The notes: generated from the sequence alone by a model not told the origin. Positions 41,360-50,286 are shown, counted from the first letter of the stretch. The stretch: 53,287 nt of DNA from Anaerolineales bacterium (GCA_030680795.1 JAUXUL010000014.1:1-53287); one strand, 5' to 3'. Numbers and translations: made by a program.

Positions 41360-42463
41360 ATGGCTGTGGATTTTTCACATACCTATGCAGTGATCATGGC
41401 GGGCGGCGGCGGGACACGCCTCTGGCCTGTTTCAAGGAAAGAAAGACCCAAGCAGTTACTGCCTTTGCTGGGACAGGAAACTTTATTTCAAAGCACCGTA
41501 AAACGCTTGGAAGATTTATTTCCACCGGAGCGAATAATAGTGGTGACGGTTGAAGAGCAGGCGCGTGAGATGAAACAGCAGGCGCTTGTAATTCCTGCAG
41601 AGAATTATTTGATCGAACCCGCACCGCGAGGCACGGCTTCGGTTGTTGGGTTGGCGGCGACGGTTTTGAAAAAGCGCGATCCGAATGCATCCATGGCGAT
41701 CCTGCCATCGGATCATTTCATCCGCAATGTGGATTTGTTCCATTATTTGCTTAAAGCCGCGTTTGAGGTTGCGGATAATGGCTATCTTGTAACGCTTGGC
41801 ATTACACCCACGGCTCCGTCCATGGCGTATGGATATATTCAACAAGGCAGGTCTGTGGATGGTGACTACAAGTATCCTGTTTACACGGTCAAGAGTTTCA
41901 AGGAAAAACCAGACGAGCAGACCGCCCAGCAATTACTGCGTGCCGGCGATCATTCATGGAACAGCGGTATGTTCATCTGGCGCGCTGATACGATCATGAA
42001 TGAGATCAACAAACAAATGCCGCAGCTGGGCGCTGAGTTAAAGGTCATTGGCGAGGCCTGGGGAACCGCCAAACAAAATGAAGTCTTGAACGAGCGCTGG
42101 TATGACTTGAAAAATGAAACGATTGATTATGGCATTATGGAGAAAGCAGAAGGTGTGGCAGTTTTACCTGCTGGCGGTTTGGGCTGGAGCGATGTAGGCA
42201 TGTGGTCTTCCTTATTTGAGGTGCTGCTGCCGGATATGGATGGTAATATTGCCACCAATTCCAGTTTCCATCTTGCGCATGAGACCCATAACACTCTAAT
42301 CTATGGTGGTTCAACAGAGCGTTTGATCGTCACGATTGGTGTGGATGACATGGTGATCGTGGATACCGGCGATGCCTTGTTGGTCTGCAAATCTGACCAG
42401 GCTCAAAAAGTGAAGGAAGTGGTTGAGCATTTAAAGAAACACAGGCAGGAAAAGTATTTGTAA
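41360..42463 (+). CDS. Mannose-1-phosphate guanylyltransferase
   Basis: A 367-residue GDP-mannose pyrophosphorylase. Nucleotide-binding signature is AGGGGTRLWPVSRKERPKQLL. FKEKPDEQTAQQLL is the sugar-binding loop, and WNSGMFIWRADTIM and MEKAEGVAVLPAGGLGWSDVG are conserved. It lacks the C-terminal isomerase of bifunctional ManC, ending after VEHLKKHRQEKYL. GDP-mannose would serve glycan or glycolipid synthesis, possibly for GT-C enzymes such as the one at 34624. Ten bases separate it from the dprA stop. Confidence 0.9.
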   Translation: MAVDFSHTYAVIMAGGGGTRLWPVSRKERPKQLLPLLGQETLFQSTVKRLEDLFPPERIIVVTVEEQAREMKQQALVIPAENYLIEPAPRGTASVVGLAATVLKKRDPNASMAILPSDHFIRNVDLFHYLLKAAFEVADNGYLVTLGITPTAPSMAYGYIQQGRSVDGDYKYPVYTVKSFKEKPDEQTAQQLLRAGDHSWNSGMFIWRADTIMNEINKQMPQLGAELKVIGEAWGTAKQNEVLNERWYDLKNETIDYGIMEKAEGVAVLPAGGLGWSDVGMWSSLFEVLLPDMDGNIATNSSFHLAHETHNTLIYGGSTERLIVTIGVDDMVIVDTGDALLVCKSDQAQKVKEVVEHLKKHRQEKYL

Positions 42464-42508
42464 AATTGGCATTTGTAAAAAAATGGAAAATTGCGTAGAA
42501 TGAACGCG

Positions 42509-42532
42509 CTATCCCGTACTCTTACGGGATAG
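42509..42532 (+). terminator. Hairpin after mannose-1-phosphate guanylyltransferase
   Basis: A perfect 10-bp stem CTATCCCGTA / TACGGGATAG with a CTCT loop, followed by ATTTGTG instead of a clean T tract. Weak terminator or stem of a repeat. Confidence 0.4.
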
Positions 42533-42537
42533 ATTTG

Positions 42538-42686
42538 TGAGTCCGTTGCATAAGTCAATTTTTTAACGCAAAGGTGCAAAGTCGCCATGATTTTATAAAA
42601 GATATATTATCTTTGCGCGAAAACTTTATTTTTCTTTGCGACCTGGCGTCTTTGCGTTAAGGTTAGGTTTTTTTGCAGTAGAGTCA
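42538..42686. repeat. MITE-like element, second member of TGAGTCTACTGCA family
   Basis: Ends TGAGTCCGTTGCA (42538-42550) and TGCAGTAGAGTCA (42674-42686). Inverted inside: AACGCAAAGG and CTTTGCGTTAAGG. It matches the member at 10326-10496 in ends, internal AACGCAAAG arms and size. It sits upstream of topA. Confidence 0.75.
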
Positions 42687-42732
42687 TTTGTGTTACTCTT
42701 ACAAAATTCGCGCGTTATGCGCTGGAGGATTG

Positions 42733-45042
42733 ATGGAAGCATATTGTATGAAGTGCAAAGCAAAGCGAGAGGTAAAAGACCCTCTTGCAGGTTTTAATGC
42801 CAGAAGCTCTGCTGTAACCACTGGTATTTGTCCCGTGTGCGGCACAAAACTATATCGCATGGGAAAGACAGAAGCCCATACTGGTTTGATTCCGCCGCCA
42901 AAGCCTGAAAAGGTGGAAGTGCGTGAAGGGAAATTGGTGATCGTTGAATCGCCCGCAAAGGCAAAGACGGTCGGGCGTTTTCTTGGCAAAGGATATACAG
43001 TCCGCGCTTCGGTGGGGCATGTGCGCGACCTGTTGAAATCGCAGCTCTCTGTGGATGTGGATAATAATTTTGAGCCGAAATACCGTGTCCCGAATGAAAA
43101 GAAGGAAGTTGTAAAAGAACTCAAGAAACTTGCGAAGAAATCCGAGCAGATATTCCTCGCAACCGATCCTGACCGTGAAGGTGAATCCATTTCGTGGCAT
43201 TTGATGGAAGCCGCCGAGATTGACCCCGAGCGCACCAGGCGTGTTGTTTTTCATGAGATCACAGCGCCTGCGGTGGCCGAGGCCTTTTCACATCCGCGCA
43301 GTATCAATATGGATCTGGTGAACGCACAGCAGGCGCGCCGTGTCCTGGATCGTTTGGTGGGGTATAGCATTAGTCCCATTTTGTGGGAGAAGGTGCGCGG
43401 AAGACTGTCAGCGGGGAGGGTGCAATCGGTGGCTCTCAGGCTGATCGTTGATCGTGAGCGCGAGATAGATGATTTTATTCCTGTCGAATATTGGTCGGTC
43501 CACGCTGAGTTCAAACCAGATCGTCTCAAATCCACATTTATTACCAAACTGGCGCGTATAGACGACAAGGAGTTGGGCTTTTCCAATGAAGGCCAGGTGA
43601 AACCTGTTCTCATTGATATGGAAACCGCTGCATACTCCGTCACAAAAGTGAAACGCGGCGAACGCAGGCGTAAACCATCCGCGCCATTTACTACTTCCAC
43701 GTTACAGCAGGAAGCCTCGCGCAAACTTGGTTTCACTGCCAAACGTACGATGGGCCTGGCGCAGGGGTTGTACGAAGGCCAGGATGTGGGAGAGGGCGGC
43801 ACAACAGGTTTAATCACCTACATGCGTACCGACTCGATGAATGTTGCTGGGTTTGCTCAAAATGACGCGCGTGAATATGTCACCGGAAAATATGGCGCGG
43901 ACTATCTGCCTGCTGAAGCGCCGGTTTATAAAACCAAATCTGCGAATGCGCAGGAGGCACATGAGGCCATCCGTCCAACCTCCGCGCTGCGCGACCCTGA
44001 GAAAGTAAAAGATTTTCTCGACCCCGCCATGTTCAAGTTATATCGTTTGATCTGGCAGCGTTTTGTGGCCTCTCAAATGGAATCAGGCATTTATGATACT
44101 TTGCAGGTGGAAGTTACAGGCAAAACGAATGAACATGAATATCTCTTACGCGCTTCAGGCTCTGCGGTGAAGTTTCCCGGCTTTTTGGTTGTGTATGAAG
44201 AAGCCAAAAATGAGGACTTGAAAACAAACGACGACGAGGAGAATGTAAAGATGCCTGCAGGTATTGCTGAGGGACAAAAACAGGAATTGATCCGTTTGAT
44301 CCCTGAACAGCACTTTACACAGCCGCCCCCGCGTTTTTCAGAAGCCTCGCTTGTGCAGGCGCTTGAAGAGAATGGCATTGGTCGTCCATCCACTTATGCG
44401 CCGACGATTTCCACCATTCAACAGCGTGGATATGTGGAACGTGTGGATAAGCGCTTGATCCCCACAGACACTGGCATCCAGGTCAATGACTTGATGATGC
44501 AATATTTCCAGGAAGTTGTGGATTTTAATTTCACCGCGCACATGGAGGAAGACCTCGATAAGATCGCATCTGGTGAAATGTTGTGGACTGACGCGATACG
44601 CGAGTTCTACGAGCCGTTTTCAATAGATGTAAAAAAAGCGCAGGCTGAAATGCCAGTTACAAAATCAGGGCCTGAGCCGATTGGGCGGATTTGTCCTGAG
44701 GATGGCGGTGAACTTGTCATTCGTTATGGCCGCTTTGGAAAATTTATCTCTTGTGCAAACTTTCCAACCTGCCGCTACACTGAACCCTGGCTGGAAAAGA
44801 TCGGCGTGTTATGCCCGACCGATCAGGGTGAACTTGTGGAACGAAAAACCCGCAAGGGACGCACTTTCTTTGGTTGCATCAATTACCCAAATTGCGAATT
44901 TACCTCATGGAAGAGACCGCTCCCCAAGCCTTGCCCGAAATGTAACGGCTTGCTGGTTGTTGCGAACAAACGTGAAGCGCAATGTATCAACTGCTCCGAA
45001 TCTTTCCTGATGGAAGAGATCGTCTCTGAAACCATAGAGTAG
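42733..45042 (+). CDS. topA: DNA topoisomerase I with N-terminal zinc ribbon
   Basis: A 769-residue type IA topoisomerase that relaxes negative supercoils. The Toprim domain starts at about residue 63 (KLVIVESPAKAKTV; LATDPDREGESISWHL). The active Tyr363 is in GLITYMRTDSM. Three C-terminal zinc-finger units follow (CPEDGGELVIRYG...C..C, CPTDQGELVERK, CPKCNGLLVV). Unusually, the first 50 residues form another four-Cys ribbon, YCMKCKAKRE ... CPVCGTKLYRM, like the DUF5679 family. GGAGG precedes ATG 42733. A 14-bp palindrome covers its stop codon. Confidence 0.95.
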   Translation: MEAYCMKCKAKREVKDPLAGFNARSSAVTTGICPVCGTKLYRMGKTEAHTGLIPPPKPEKVEVREGKLVIVESPAKAKTVGRFLGKGYTVRASVGHVRDLLKSQLSVDVDNNFEPKYRVPNEKKEVVKELKKLAKKSEQIFLATDPDREGESISWHLMEAAEIDPERTRRVVFHEITAPAVAEAFSHPRSINMDLVNAQQARRVLDRLVGYSISPILWEKVRGRLSAGRVQSVALRLIVDREREIDDFIPVEYWSVHAEFKPDRLKSTFITKLARIDDKELGFSNEGQVKPVLIDMETAAYSVTKVKRGERRRKPSAPFTTSTLQQEASRKLGFTAKRTMGLAQGLYEGQDVGEGGTTGLITYMRTDSMNVAGFAQNDAREYVTGKYGADYLPAEAPVYKTKSANAQEAHEAIRPTSALRDPEKVKDFLDPAMFKLYRLIWQRFVASQMESGIYDTLQVEVTGKTNEHEYLLRASGSAVKFPGFLVVYEEAKNEDLKTNDDEENVKMPAGIAEGQKQELIRLIPEQHFTQPPPRFSEASLVQALEENGIGRPSTYAPTISTIQQRGYVERVDKRLIPTDTGIQVNDLMMQYFQEVVDFNFTAHMEEDLDKIASGEMLWTDAIREFYEPFSIDVKKAQAEMPVTKSGPEPIGRICPEDGGELVIRYGRFGKFISCANFPTCRYTEPWLEKIGVLCPTDQGELVERKTRKGRTFFGCINYPNCEFTSWKRPLPKPCPKCNGLLVVANKREAQCINCSESFLMEEIVSETIE

Positions 45043-45066
45043 GTCACGCTTTAAGCGTGACCTACT
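45038..45066. repeat. Palindrome over the topA stop codon
   Basis: AGTAGGTCACGCTT and AAGCGTGACCTACT form a perfect 14-bp inverted repeat around one base. The TAG stop of topA lies within it. No T tract follows, so it may be an mRNA-end stabiliser or a repeat. The unit CTACTGGAG then occurs twice before the next gene. Confidence 0.6.
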
Positions 45067-45089
45067 GGAGGCCTACTGGAGAATAAAAT

Positions 45090-45272
45090 ATGCACTTTTC
45101 ACCCCTTCCTTATTTAGACCCCGGCTCTGGAAGTTTAATTATTCAGATACTGATTGCCGTCCTTTTGGGTCTCGGTGTGGCCCTGCGCGCTTCCTGGGGG
45201 AAAATAAAAGGATGGTTTGGAATCAAGCCCAAGCCGGAAGAAGAGGACGAATCGAATCATGACCAGAGTTGA
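45090..45272 (+). CDS. Small single-helix membrane protein
   Basis: A 60-residue protein. YLDPGSGSLIIQILIAVLLGLG is one hydrophobic segment, followed by a Trp/Lys-rich part and an acidic tail. The LDPGSGS motif before the helix is seen in many bacterial proteins next to glycan-related genes. The function is unknown. It overlaps the following methyltransferase start by 14 bases, so the two are coupled. Confidence 0.7.
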   Translation: MHFSPLPYLDPGSGSLIIQILIAVLLGLGVALRASWGKIKGWFGIKPKPEEEDESNHDQS

Positions 45273-46641
45273 GAAGCTCCCCGCTTCTTTCCGCGACCCA
45301 AGCGGGTTTCTGTTTTCTCGAAACGGAGTCTTGTACCGGCAGATCAACCGCGCCTATGAAAAAGATTATGCGCAGTTAATGGATTCTGGGTTGTATGAGA
45401 TGCTGGTCAAAACCGGGTTGTTGATTCCGCATGTTGAGTCAGATCAGTTACCAGCGGAGTCAGAAGCGGCGTTCAAAGTCATCCAACCCGAACGTGTCCC
45501 CTTCATTTCATATCCGTATGAATGGTCGTTCAGCCAGTTGAAAGATGCCGCGCTTGCGACACTTTCCATTCAGAAGCGCGCGCTGAAGCATGGCATGTCG
45601 CTCAAGGATGCGAGTGCGTATAACATTCAATTTGTGCGCGGCAAAGCGGTTTTGATAGATACTTTGTCTTTCGAGGTTTACAAGGAGGGCGAGCCCTGGG
45701 CGGCATATCGCCAATTCTGCCAGCACTTCCTTGCGCCGCTGGCCTTGATGAGCAATTGCGATGTGCGCTTGAATCAATTGCTGCGTGTTTATATTGACGG
45801 AGTGCCGCTTGACCTTGCAAGCGGTTTATTGCCTGCCAGAACGAAATTCAATTTTGGTTTGCTGACGCACATCCATATCCATGCCGGCGCGCAAAAAAGA
45901 TATGCCGATAAAGCTGTTGCGCCGCGAAAAGGCGCGCTGCGCGTGAGTCAACCGGCCATGATCGGGTTGATCGAAAGTCTGGAGGGTACTGTCAGGAAAT
46001 TATCATGGCAGCCTGCCGGCACGGAATGGGGCGCGTACTACGAAGCCACAAATTATTCCGATTCAGCATTTGAGCATAAAAAACAATTGGTGCGTGAGTG
46101 GTCTGCTGGACAGATGCCGGCACTGGTCTGGGACCTGGGCGGCAACACAGGTGTGTTCAGCCGCGAAGCCGCCGCCTCGGGCGCATTTACCGTTTCGTTT
46201 GATCTTGACCCTGCGGCTGTCGAACAAAATTATCAGGTTGTAAAAAAGAATAAAGAGCAAAACCTTTTGCCTTTGGTTTTAGACCTGACAAATCCCAGCC
46301 CAGCCATTGGATGGGACAACCAGGAGCGCGACTCAATCAGTGCGCGCGGCCCGGCGGATCTGGGGCTTGCGCTGGCGGTCATTCACCATCTTGCAATTTC
46401 AAACAATCTGCCCCTGCCGCAGATAGCTGATTTTTTTGCGGCGCGCTGTAAAACGCTGGTGATTGAATTTGTTCCCAAAACCGATTCACAGGCGCAGAAA
46501 CTTCTCGCCTCTCGTCAGGATATTTTTCCCAATTACACCCGTGAGGGGTTTGAAGCCGCTTTTGCTGAGCGCTTCAAAATCCACAAAACTGAGCCTATCC
46601 GCGATTCGGAACGCATGCTTTATTTTATGGAAAGGCGCTAA
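45259..46641 (+). CDS. Class I SAM-dependent methyltransferase
   Basis: A 460-residue protein. The C-terminal part has a methyltransferase fold: VWDLGGNTGVFSREAA (motif I), FDLDPAAVEQNY (motif II), ADLGLALAVIHHLAIS and CKTLVIEFVPK. The N-terminal 280 residues have no fold I recognise, but YPYEWSFSQLKDAALATL and SAYNIQFVRGKAVLIDTLSFE look kinase-like or phosphotransferase-like and are common in this family (NoeA-like). The target may be a glycan or lipid. Start ATG 45259 overlaps the small membrane gene. Confidence 0.8.
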   Translation: MTRVEKLPASFRDPSGFLFSRNGVLYRQINRAYEKDYAQLMDSGLYEMLVKTGLLIPHVESDQLPAESEAAFKVIQPERVPFISYPYEWSFSQLKDAALATLSIQKRALKHGMSLKDASAYNIQFVRGKAVLIDTLSFEVYKEGEPWAAYRQFCQHFLAPLALMSNCDVRLNQLLRVYIDGVPLDLASGLLPARTKFNFGLLTHIHIHAGAQKRYADKAVAPRKGALRVSQPAMIGLIESLEGTVRKLSWQPAGTEWGAYYEATNYSDSAFEHKKQLVREWSAGQMPALVWDLGGNTGVFSREAAASGAFTVSFDLDPAAVEQNYQVVKKNKEQNLLPLVLDLTNPSPAIGWDNQERDSISARGPADLGLALAVIHHLAISNNLPLPQIADFFAARCKTLVIEFVPKTDSQAQKLLASRQDIFPNYTREGFEAAFAERFKIHKTEPIRDSERMLYFMERR

Positions 46642-46713
46642 TCAATCTGCCATGCAAGGGATAAAAAATAGGATGTATAATCAGGTTCAAGTTTTCAAGC
46701 AAAGGAGTCTTGT

Positions 46714-47715
46714 ATGCAGTTTATCGTCGCCTGGTTGAAAAAACTGCCCATCCTCCCGATTGCCCTTTTTATTGGAGGGCTGCTATTGGGATTGTTGATC
46801 GGTTGGATCGTTGCGCCTGTGAAGTTTGTAGATGCAACCCCGGCCTACCTGCGAGCGGATTTGCAGGAGGATTATCTGCGCATGGCAATAGACTCCTTCC
46901 GCCTCAACTCGAACCCGGACCTGGCTGTCCAACGTTGGCAGAATCTCGGCTCGGGCGCCCAGCCAGCCTACAACAATATCCAGGCCGACCCGAAAGGTGC
47001 AGATCCAAACGTCATCAAGGCTTATGGTGATCTAATAACCAGCGTTCTTTCGGCGGGCGGCAGCCAACCAGCGGCGGATGTGACAGGCGGTTTATCCTCA
47101 GGCATGAAAATAGCAGTTATTGGGATTGGCATTGTTTTGTTATTGGGTGTGGTTGCGGGGGTTGGCATATACTTTTTCCGCCTGTTTGGTAATCGCGGCA
47201 GGGGTGAGGTAACCGCTGTGATGCATTCCTCAGAGATCAGCCGCAAAGCTGAAAAGACCAATTTTGAAGACCTTGGGCTTGCTCCTCCGATCACACAGAC
47301 CATGACAACTTACGTCCTGGGGGATGATCTGTATGATGAATCTTTCAGCATTGATACACAGGCTGGGGAATTCATGGGCGAATATGGGGTGGGTGTTTCA
47401 GAGGCCATTGGGGTGGGTGATCCGAAAAAGGTAACCGCGCTGGAGATCTGGCTTTTCGATAAGAACGATATCAAGACTGCGACAAAAGTACTAATGTCCC
47501 GCCATGCATTTGAAGATCCTGGGATCCGCTCCCGCCTGGAGCCGAAAGGCGAGCTCGTAGTGGTCGAACCGCAAGGTCAAATCCTGCTTGAGACTGCCAC
47601 CCTGCAATTGCTGGCAACCGTGGTCGACCTTGAGTATGGTAAAGGCCCATTGCCGCCCGATAGCTATTTTGAACGCGCCACTCTTGAATTGGCGATCTGG
47701 CCAAGACAAGGATAA
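46714..47715 (+). CDS. Two-helix membrane protein of unknown function
   Basis: A 333-residue protein with a hydrophobic helix near the N terminus (ILPIALFIGGLLLGLLIGWIV), an outside-facing helical region of about 100 residues, a second helix (about 130-155; MKIAVIGIGIVLLLGVVAG), and a C-terminal soluble domain of about 170 residues (DDLYDESFSIDTQAGEFMGEYGVG ... LEIWLFDKNDIKTATKVLM). I do not recognise the domain; relatives are common in this phylum. AAAGGAG precedes ATG 46714. Confidence 0.7.
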   Translation: MQFIVAWLKKLPILPIALFIGGLLLGLLIGWIVAPVKFVDATPAYLRADLQEDYLRMAIDSFRLNSNPDLAVQRWQNLGSGAQPAYNNIQADPKGADPNVIKAYGDLITSVLSAGGSQPAADVTGGLSSGMKIAVIGIGIVLLLGVVAGVGIYFFRLFGNRGRGEVTAVMHSSEISRKAEKTNFEDLGLAPPITQTMTTYVLGDDLYDESFSIDTQAGEFMGEYGVGVSEAIGVGDPKKVTALEIWLFDKNDIKTATKVLMSRHAFEDPGIRSRLEPKGELVVVEPQGQILLETATLQLLATVVDLEYGKGPLPPDSYFERATLELAIWPRQG

Positions 47716-47719
47716 TAAT

Positions 47720-47745
47720 AAATCCCGTCCGAATGGGCGGGATTT
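47720..47745. terminator. Bidirectional terminator
   Basis: AAATCCCG and CGGGATTT enclose a GC-rich loop, with ATTTATT downstream. It separates the membrane-protein gene from greA. Confidence 0.7.
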
Positions 47746-47755
47746 ATTTATTGGA

Positions 47756-48220
47756 CTACTCAATTTTTACGACTTTGAATTTGATCTTGCCGCCGGGAGT
47801 TTCCGCCTCTGCGAAATCGCCAACCTTCTTATCCATTAAGGCGTTTCCTATGGGGGATTCGTGTGAGATCTTTCCATTACGTGGATCTGCTTCGGCAGGA
47901 CCGACAAGATGATAGGTTTCAGGATCGAAATCATCTTCCTGAATGGTGACATGAGAGCCAATTGAGACAACTCCCCGCGCCTGTGTTTGTTCAATGATGA
48001 CCGAGTTGCGAAGGATTGCGTCAATCTCCTGAATGCGGCCTTCGAGGAAGCCCTGGTCTTCCTTAGCTTTGTGATAATCCGCGTTCTCTGAAAGGTCGCC
48101 CATTTGGATGGCAGCGCGAAGTCTCAGCGCCAATTCGTCGCGGCGAGGACCTTTCAGGGTTTCCAGTTCGGCTGTTAGTTTTGCCTCGCCTTCCGGGGTT
48201 AAATAGTTGGGTTTGGACAT
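47756..48220 (-). CDS. greA: Transcription elongation factor GreA
   Basis: A 154-residue GreA. The N-terminal coiled coil (TPEGEAKLTAELETLKG ... MGDLSENADYHKAKED, with the DLSENADYHKAKE tip) stimulates cleavage of backtracked RNA by RNA polymerase. The C-terminal FKBP-like part has IGSHVTIQED and HESPIGNALMDKKVGD. The tip acids Asp and Glu are present, so it should be active. Confidence 0.95.
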   Translation of the reverse strand: MSKPNYLTPEGEAKLTAELETLKGPRRDELALRLRAAIQMGDLSENADYHKAKEDQGFLEGRIQEIDAILRNSVIIEQTQARGVVSIGSHVTIQEDDFDPETYHLVGPAEADPRNGKISHESPIGNALMDKKVGDFAEAETPGGKIKFKVVKIE

Positions 48221-48313
48221 GGCTTGCTCCTTTCTGATTGTGATTGATATAAAACTGTTTATCGGAAATGGGGCAAAAGAAATGGTATGCGCCCCCTTTC
48301 AAAGTAAAACCAA

Positions 48314-49465
48314 TTAAGGTTTTTCGAAGGGATTGAACAGTTTTTGATGCTCTTCTATTGCGTAACGATCTGTCATGCCTGCAATGTAATCACAGATTGT
48401 GCGTTCCAGTCCGCGCTTTTCGATGAAGAATTGAACGTGATCGGGCAGCATGGCTGGTTCAGTACGATAGGCGTGGAAGAGATCTGAAATAATTCGCTCG
48501 GCTTTGACCTGCATGCGTACCACCCGGTAATGGCGATATAGTTTTTTATAAAGCAGGTCTTTCAACTCGCGATTGCGGCGCTGCATGTCTTCGCTATAAC
48601 CGATGATATTATGCTTTAATTTTTGTATATCCAACGACGATTTTACTTTGCTTTCTTTGATGCGGTTCTCGGTTGCCTGGAGCATATCGGTGACCATGAT
48701 GCCCACGAGTTGGCGGATCATCCGATGTCTTTCCATGTCATCCAGGATTGCGCCGCGCCAGTTGAAGGTCTCGCGCAATATTTCCCAAAGCGCTACACCT
48801 TCAAGAAGTTGCGGGCTGATCATGCCTGAGCGCAGACCGTCATCCAGATCATGTGTCGTGTAGGCAAGCTCGTCAGCAACGTTGGCAATCTGTGTTTCAA
48901 GGTTGCCGCGCAGGTCGGGGTTGAAATCGCGCGCGTCAGATATATCGTATTCAGACTCGTGTTTTACCATGCCCTCACGGACTTCCCAGGTCAGGTTCAA
49001 ACCGGGGAAATCCGGGTAGCGCTGTTCCAGTTCAGTGACGATGCGCAGGGATTGTTTGTTGTGGTCAAATCCGCCAAAGTCTTTCATCAACCGCGCCAGT
49101 GCGATCTCTCCAGAATGCCCGAAAGGAGAGTGTCCCAAATCGTGCGCGAGGCAAATGGTTTCGACCAGGTCTTCATTCCCGCCCAAAGCGCGGGCCAATG
49201 TCCGGCCGATCTGGGCAACTTCCAGCGTGTGGGTGAGGCGGGTTCGGAAGTAGTCGCCTTCGAAATTGATGAAGACTTGCGTCTTGTATTCCAATCTGCG
49301 AAAGGCAGTGGTATGCAGGATGCGGTCACGGTCGCGCTGAAAAGAAGTGCGATACTCAGGTTCGCCGTCAAGATAGGCGCGTCCCTTTGTATCCTGGCTG
49401 CGTGTGGCGTAAGGGGCAAGGCTTTTATCTTCGAGCTCTTCAAGCTGCTGGCGGGTAAAAAACAT
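48314..49465 (-). CDS. dGTPase-like HD-domain triphosphohydrolase
   Basis: A 383-residue HD-domain enzyme of the dGTP triphosphohydrolase family, which removes triphosphate from dGTP or other dNTPs. Metal ligands are His79 in RLTHTLEVAQIG, His108-Asp109 in CLAHDLGHSPFGHSGE and a late Asp in DELAYTTHDLDD. RDRDRILHTTAFRRLEYKTQ is the usual N-terminal block. Its length suits the Dgt type-2 subfamily. It is near the tRNA-Leu gene on the same strand. The deoxynucleoside kinase at 10632 acts in the same nucleotide pool. Confidence 0.9.
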   Translation of the reverse strand: MFFTRQQLEELEDKSLAPYATRSQDTKGRAYLDGEPEYRTSFQRDRDRILHTTAFRRLEYKTQVFINFEGDYFRTRLTHTLEVAQIGRTLARALGGNEDLVETICLAHDLGHSPFGHSGEIALARLMKDFGGFDHNKQSLRIVTELEQRYPDFPGLNLTWEVREGMVKHESEYDISDARDFNPDLRGNLETQIANVADELAYTTHDLDDGLRSGMISPQLLEGVALWEILRETFNWRGAILDDMERHRMIRQLVGIMVTDMLQATENRIKESKVKSSLDIQKLKHNIIGYSEDMQRRNRELKDLLYKKLYRHYRVVRMQVKAERIISDLFHAYRTEPAMLPDHVQFFIEKRGLERTICDYIAGMTDRYAIEEHQKLFNPFEKP

Positions 49466-49484
49466 GTCTGCCTTTTGATGAATT

Positions 49485-49526
49485 TGTCATTGCGTGTTTG
49501 GGTTTTCCCAAACCTGCGCAATGACA
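49485..49526. repeat. Short TGTCATTGCG-family palindrome
   Basis: TGTCATTGCG and CGCAATGACA, with an inner hairpin GTTTGGG TTTT CCCAAAC. It forms one 42-base fold-back, six bases from the 3' end of the tRNA-Leu gene, and may act as its terminator. Confidence 0.75.
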
Positions 49527-49531
49527 TGCTG

Positions 49532-49615
49532 TGGGGCGAGAGGGGGTCGAACCCTCACGGTATCACTACCGACGGATTTTAAGTCCGTTGCGTCTGCCGA
49601 TTCCGCCATCGCCCC
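49532..49615 (-). tRNA. tRNA-Leu (anticodon UAA)
   Basis: An 84-base tRNA on the minus strand. The acceptor stem is GGGGCGA / TCGCCCC with discriminator A. The anticodon stem-loop is ACGGA CTTAAAA TCCGT, giving UAA. The long variable arm and the GGTTCGACC T arm are typical of tRNA-Leu. The CCA end is not encoded. Confidence 0.95.
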
Positions 49616-49699
49616 AACGAACGTAATTCTACTATAATTTATAACTCTTTTGGATTGTCATGAGAATGGGGAGGCGGATCTTTTTTAACTAAAAGAGAT

Positions 49700-49860
49700 G
49701 GCTCTATAGTTTCGGCGGACTAAAGTCCAGCCTCAGTTCGTGGAAGTCGGATAAATCCGATCCGTTGTGTCAGCCTGAAGGCGGTGGATTGAGCTGGTAG
49801 GTTGAGCCTGTCGAAACCCTGTCGAAATCACTTCCATATACGGAGCGCGGGCTTTAGCCT
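49700..49860. repeat. Intergenic repeat debris
   Basis: Part of a 425-bp gap between tRNA-Leu and the next gene. It contains GGCGGACTAAAGTCC with CGGGCTTTAGCC, a GTCGGATAAATCCGAT hairpin, and two TCGAAA-type units (GAGCCTGTCGAAACC, CTGTCGAAATC) of the CTTCGACAGGCTCAGT type. No gene seen. Confidence 0.5.
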
Positions 49861-49889
49861 TAGCGATCCTGACAGGTGCCAACCCTAAC

Positions 49890-49929
49890 CCTCGCGCGGA
49901 CATGTAACTCGCAACGCAAGCCTTTCGCG
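49890..49929 (+). repeat. Direct repeat copy 1, left of second PIN pair
   Basis: CCTCGCGCGGACATGTAACT followed by CGCAACGCAAGCCTTTCG. Two further copies, differing at a few bases, lie right of the PIN pair at 50751-50790 and 50831-50870, all in the same orientation. Confidence 0.75.
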
Positions 49930-49993
49930 AAGACATGTCGGGATTTATGTGGCGCGCCTGTTTTGTTGTACGTCCACAATTCAGAAATCTTGT

Positions 49994-50029
49994 TTGACAG
50001 CCGTACAAAATTATGCTATTCTGTACGGC
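49994..50029 (+). promoter_or_regulatory. Promoter and operator of second PIN toxin pair
   Basis: TTGACA (49994-49999), a 17-base spacer, TATTCT (50017-50022). The inverted repeat GCCGTACA (50000-50007) and TGTACGGC (50022-50029) spans the spacer and overlaps the -10. It is probably bound by the antitoxin. Confidence 0.8.
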
Positions 50030-50040
50030 AAGAGGCTGCC

Positions 50041-50286
50041 ATGCAAGAGACAAAATTAACCATCCGCCTGCCGCGCAAACTGCTTGAAAATGCCAAGCGA
50101 TATGCGCGCCAGCAAAATACTACCCTGACCCAATTGATTAACGAATACCTGTATCATATCCCCGTGCCAATCAGTGTGCTGGAAAATGCCCCAATTGTTC
50201 GCAGACTTTCTGGCACGCTCTCAAAGAATGTTTCGATTGCAGATTATAAGAAACATTTGGAAGAAAAGTATGGCGCAAAAAATTAA
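50041..50286 (+). CDS. Antitoxin, ribbon-helix-helix type
   Basis: An 81-residue protein: TKLTIRLPRKLLENAKRYARQ followed by NTTLTQLINEYLYHI, a DUF6364-like ribbon-helix-helix, then a C-terminal tail (LSGTLSKNVSIADYKKHLEEKYG) that would bind the toxin. Its end overlaps the PIN gene start by 17 bases. Start ATG 50041 follows directly on the promoter/operator; the longer frame runs through them. Confidence 0.82.
   Translation: MQETKLTIRLPRKLLENAKRYARQQNTTLTQLINEYLYHIPVPISVLENAPIVRRLSGTLSKNVSIADYKKHLEEKYGAKN

Noticed and set aside
48851-49582. Plus-strand frame of 243 codons over the dGTPase gene
   Set aside because: It is antisense to a clear HD-domain enzyme and also crosses the tRNA-Leu gene; no motif supports it.
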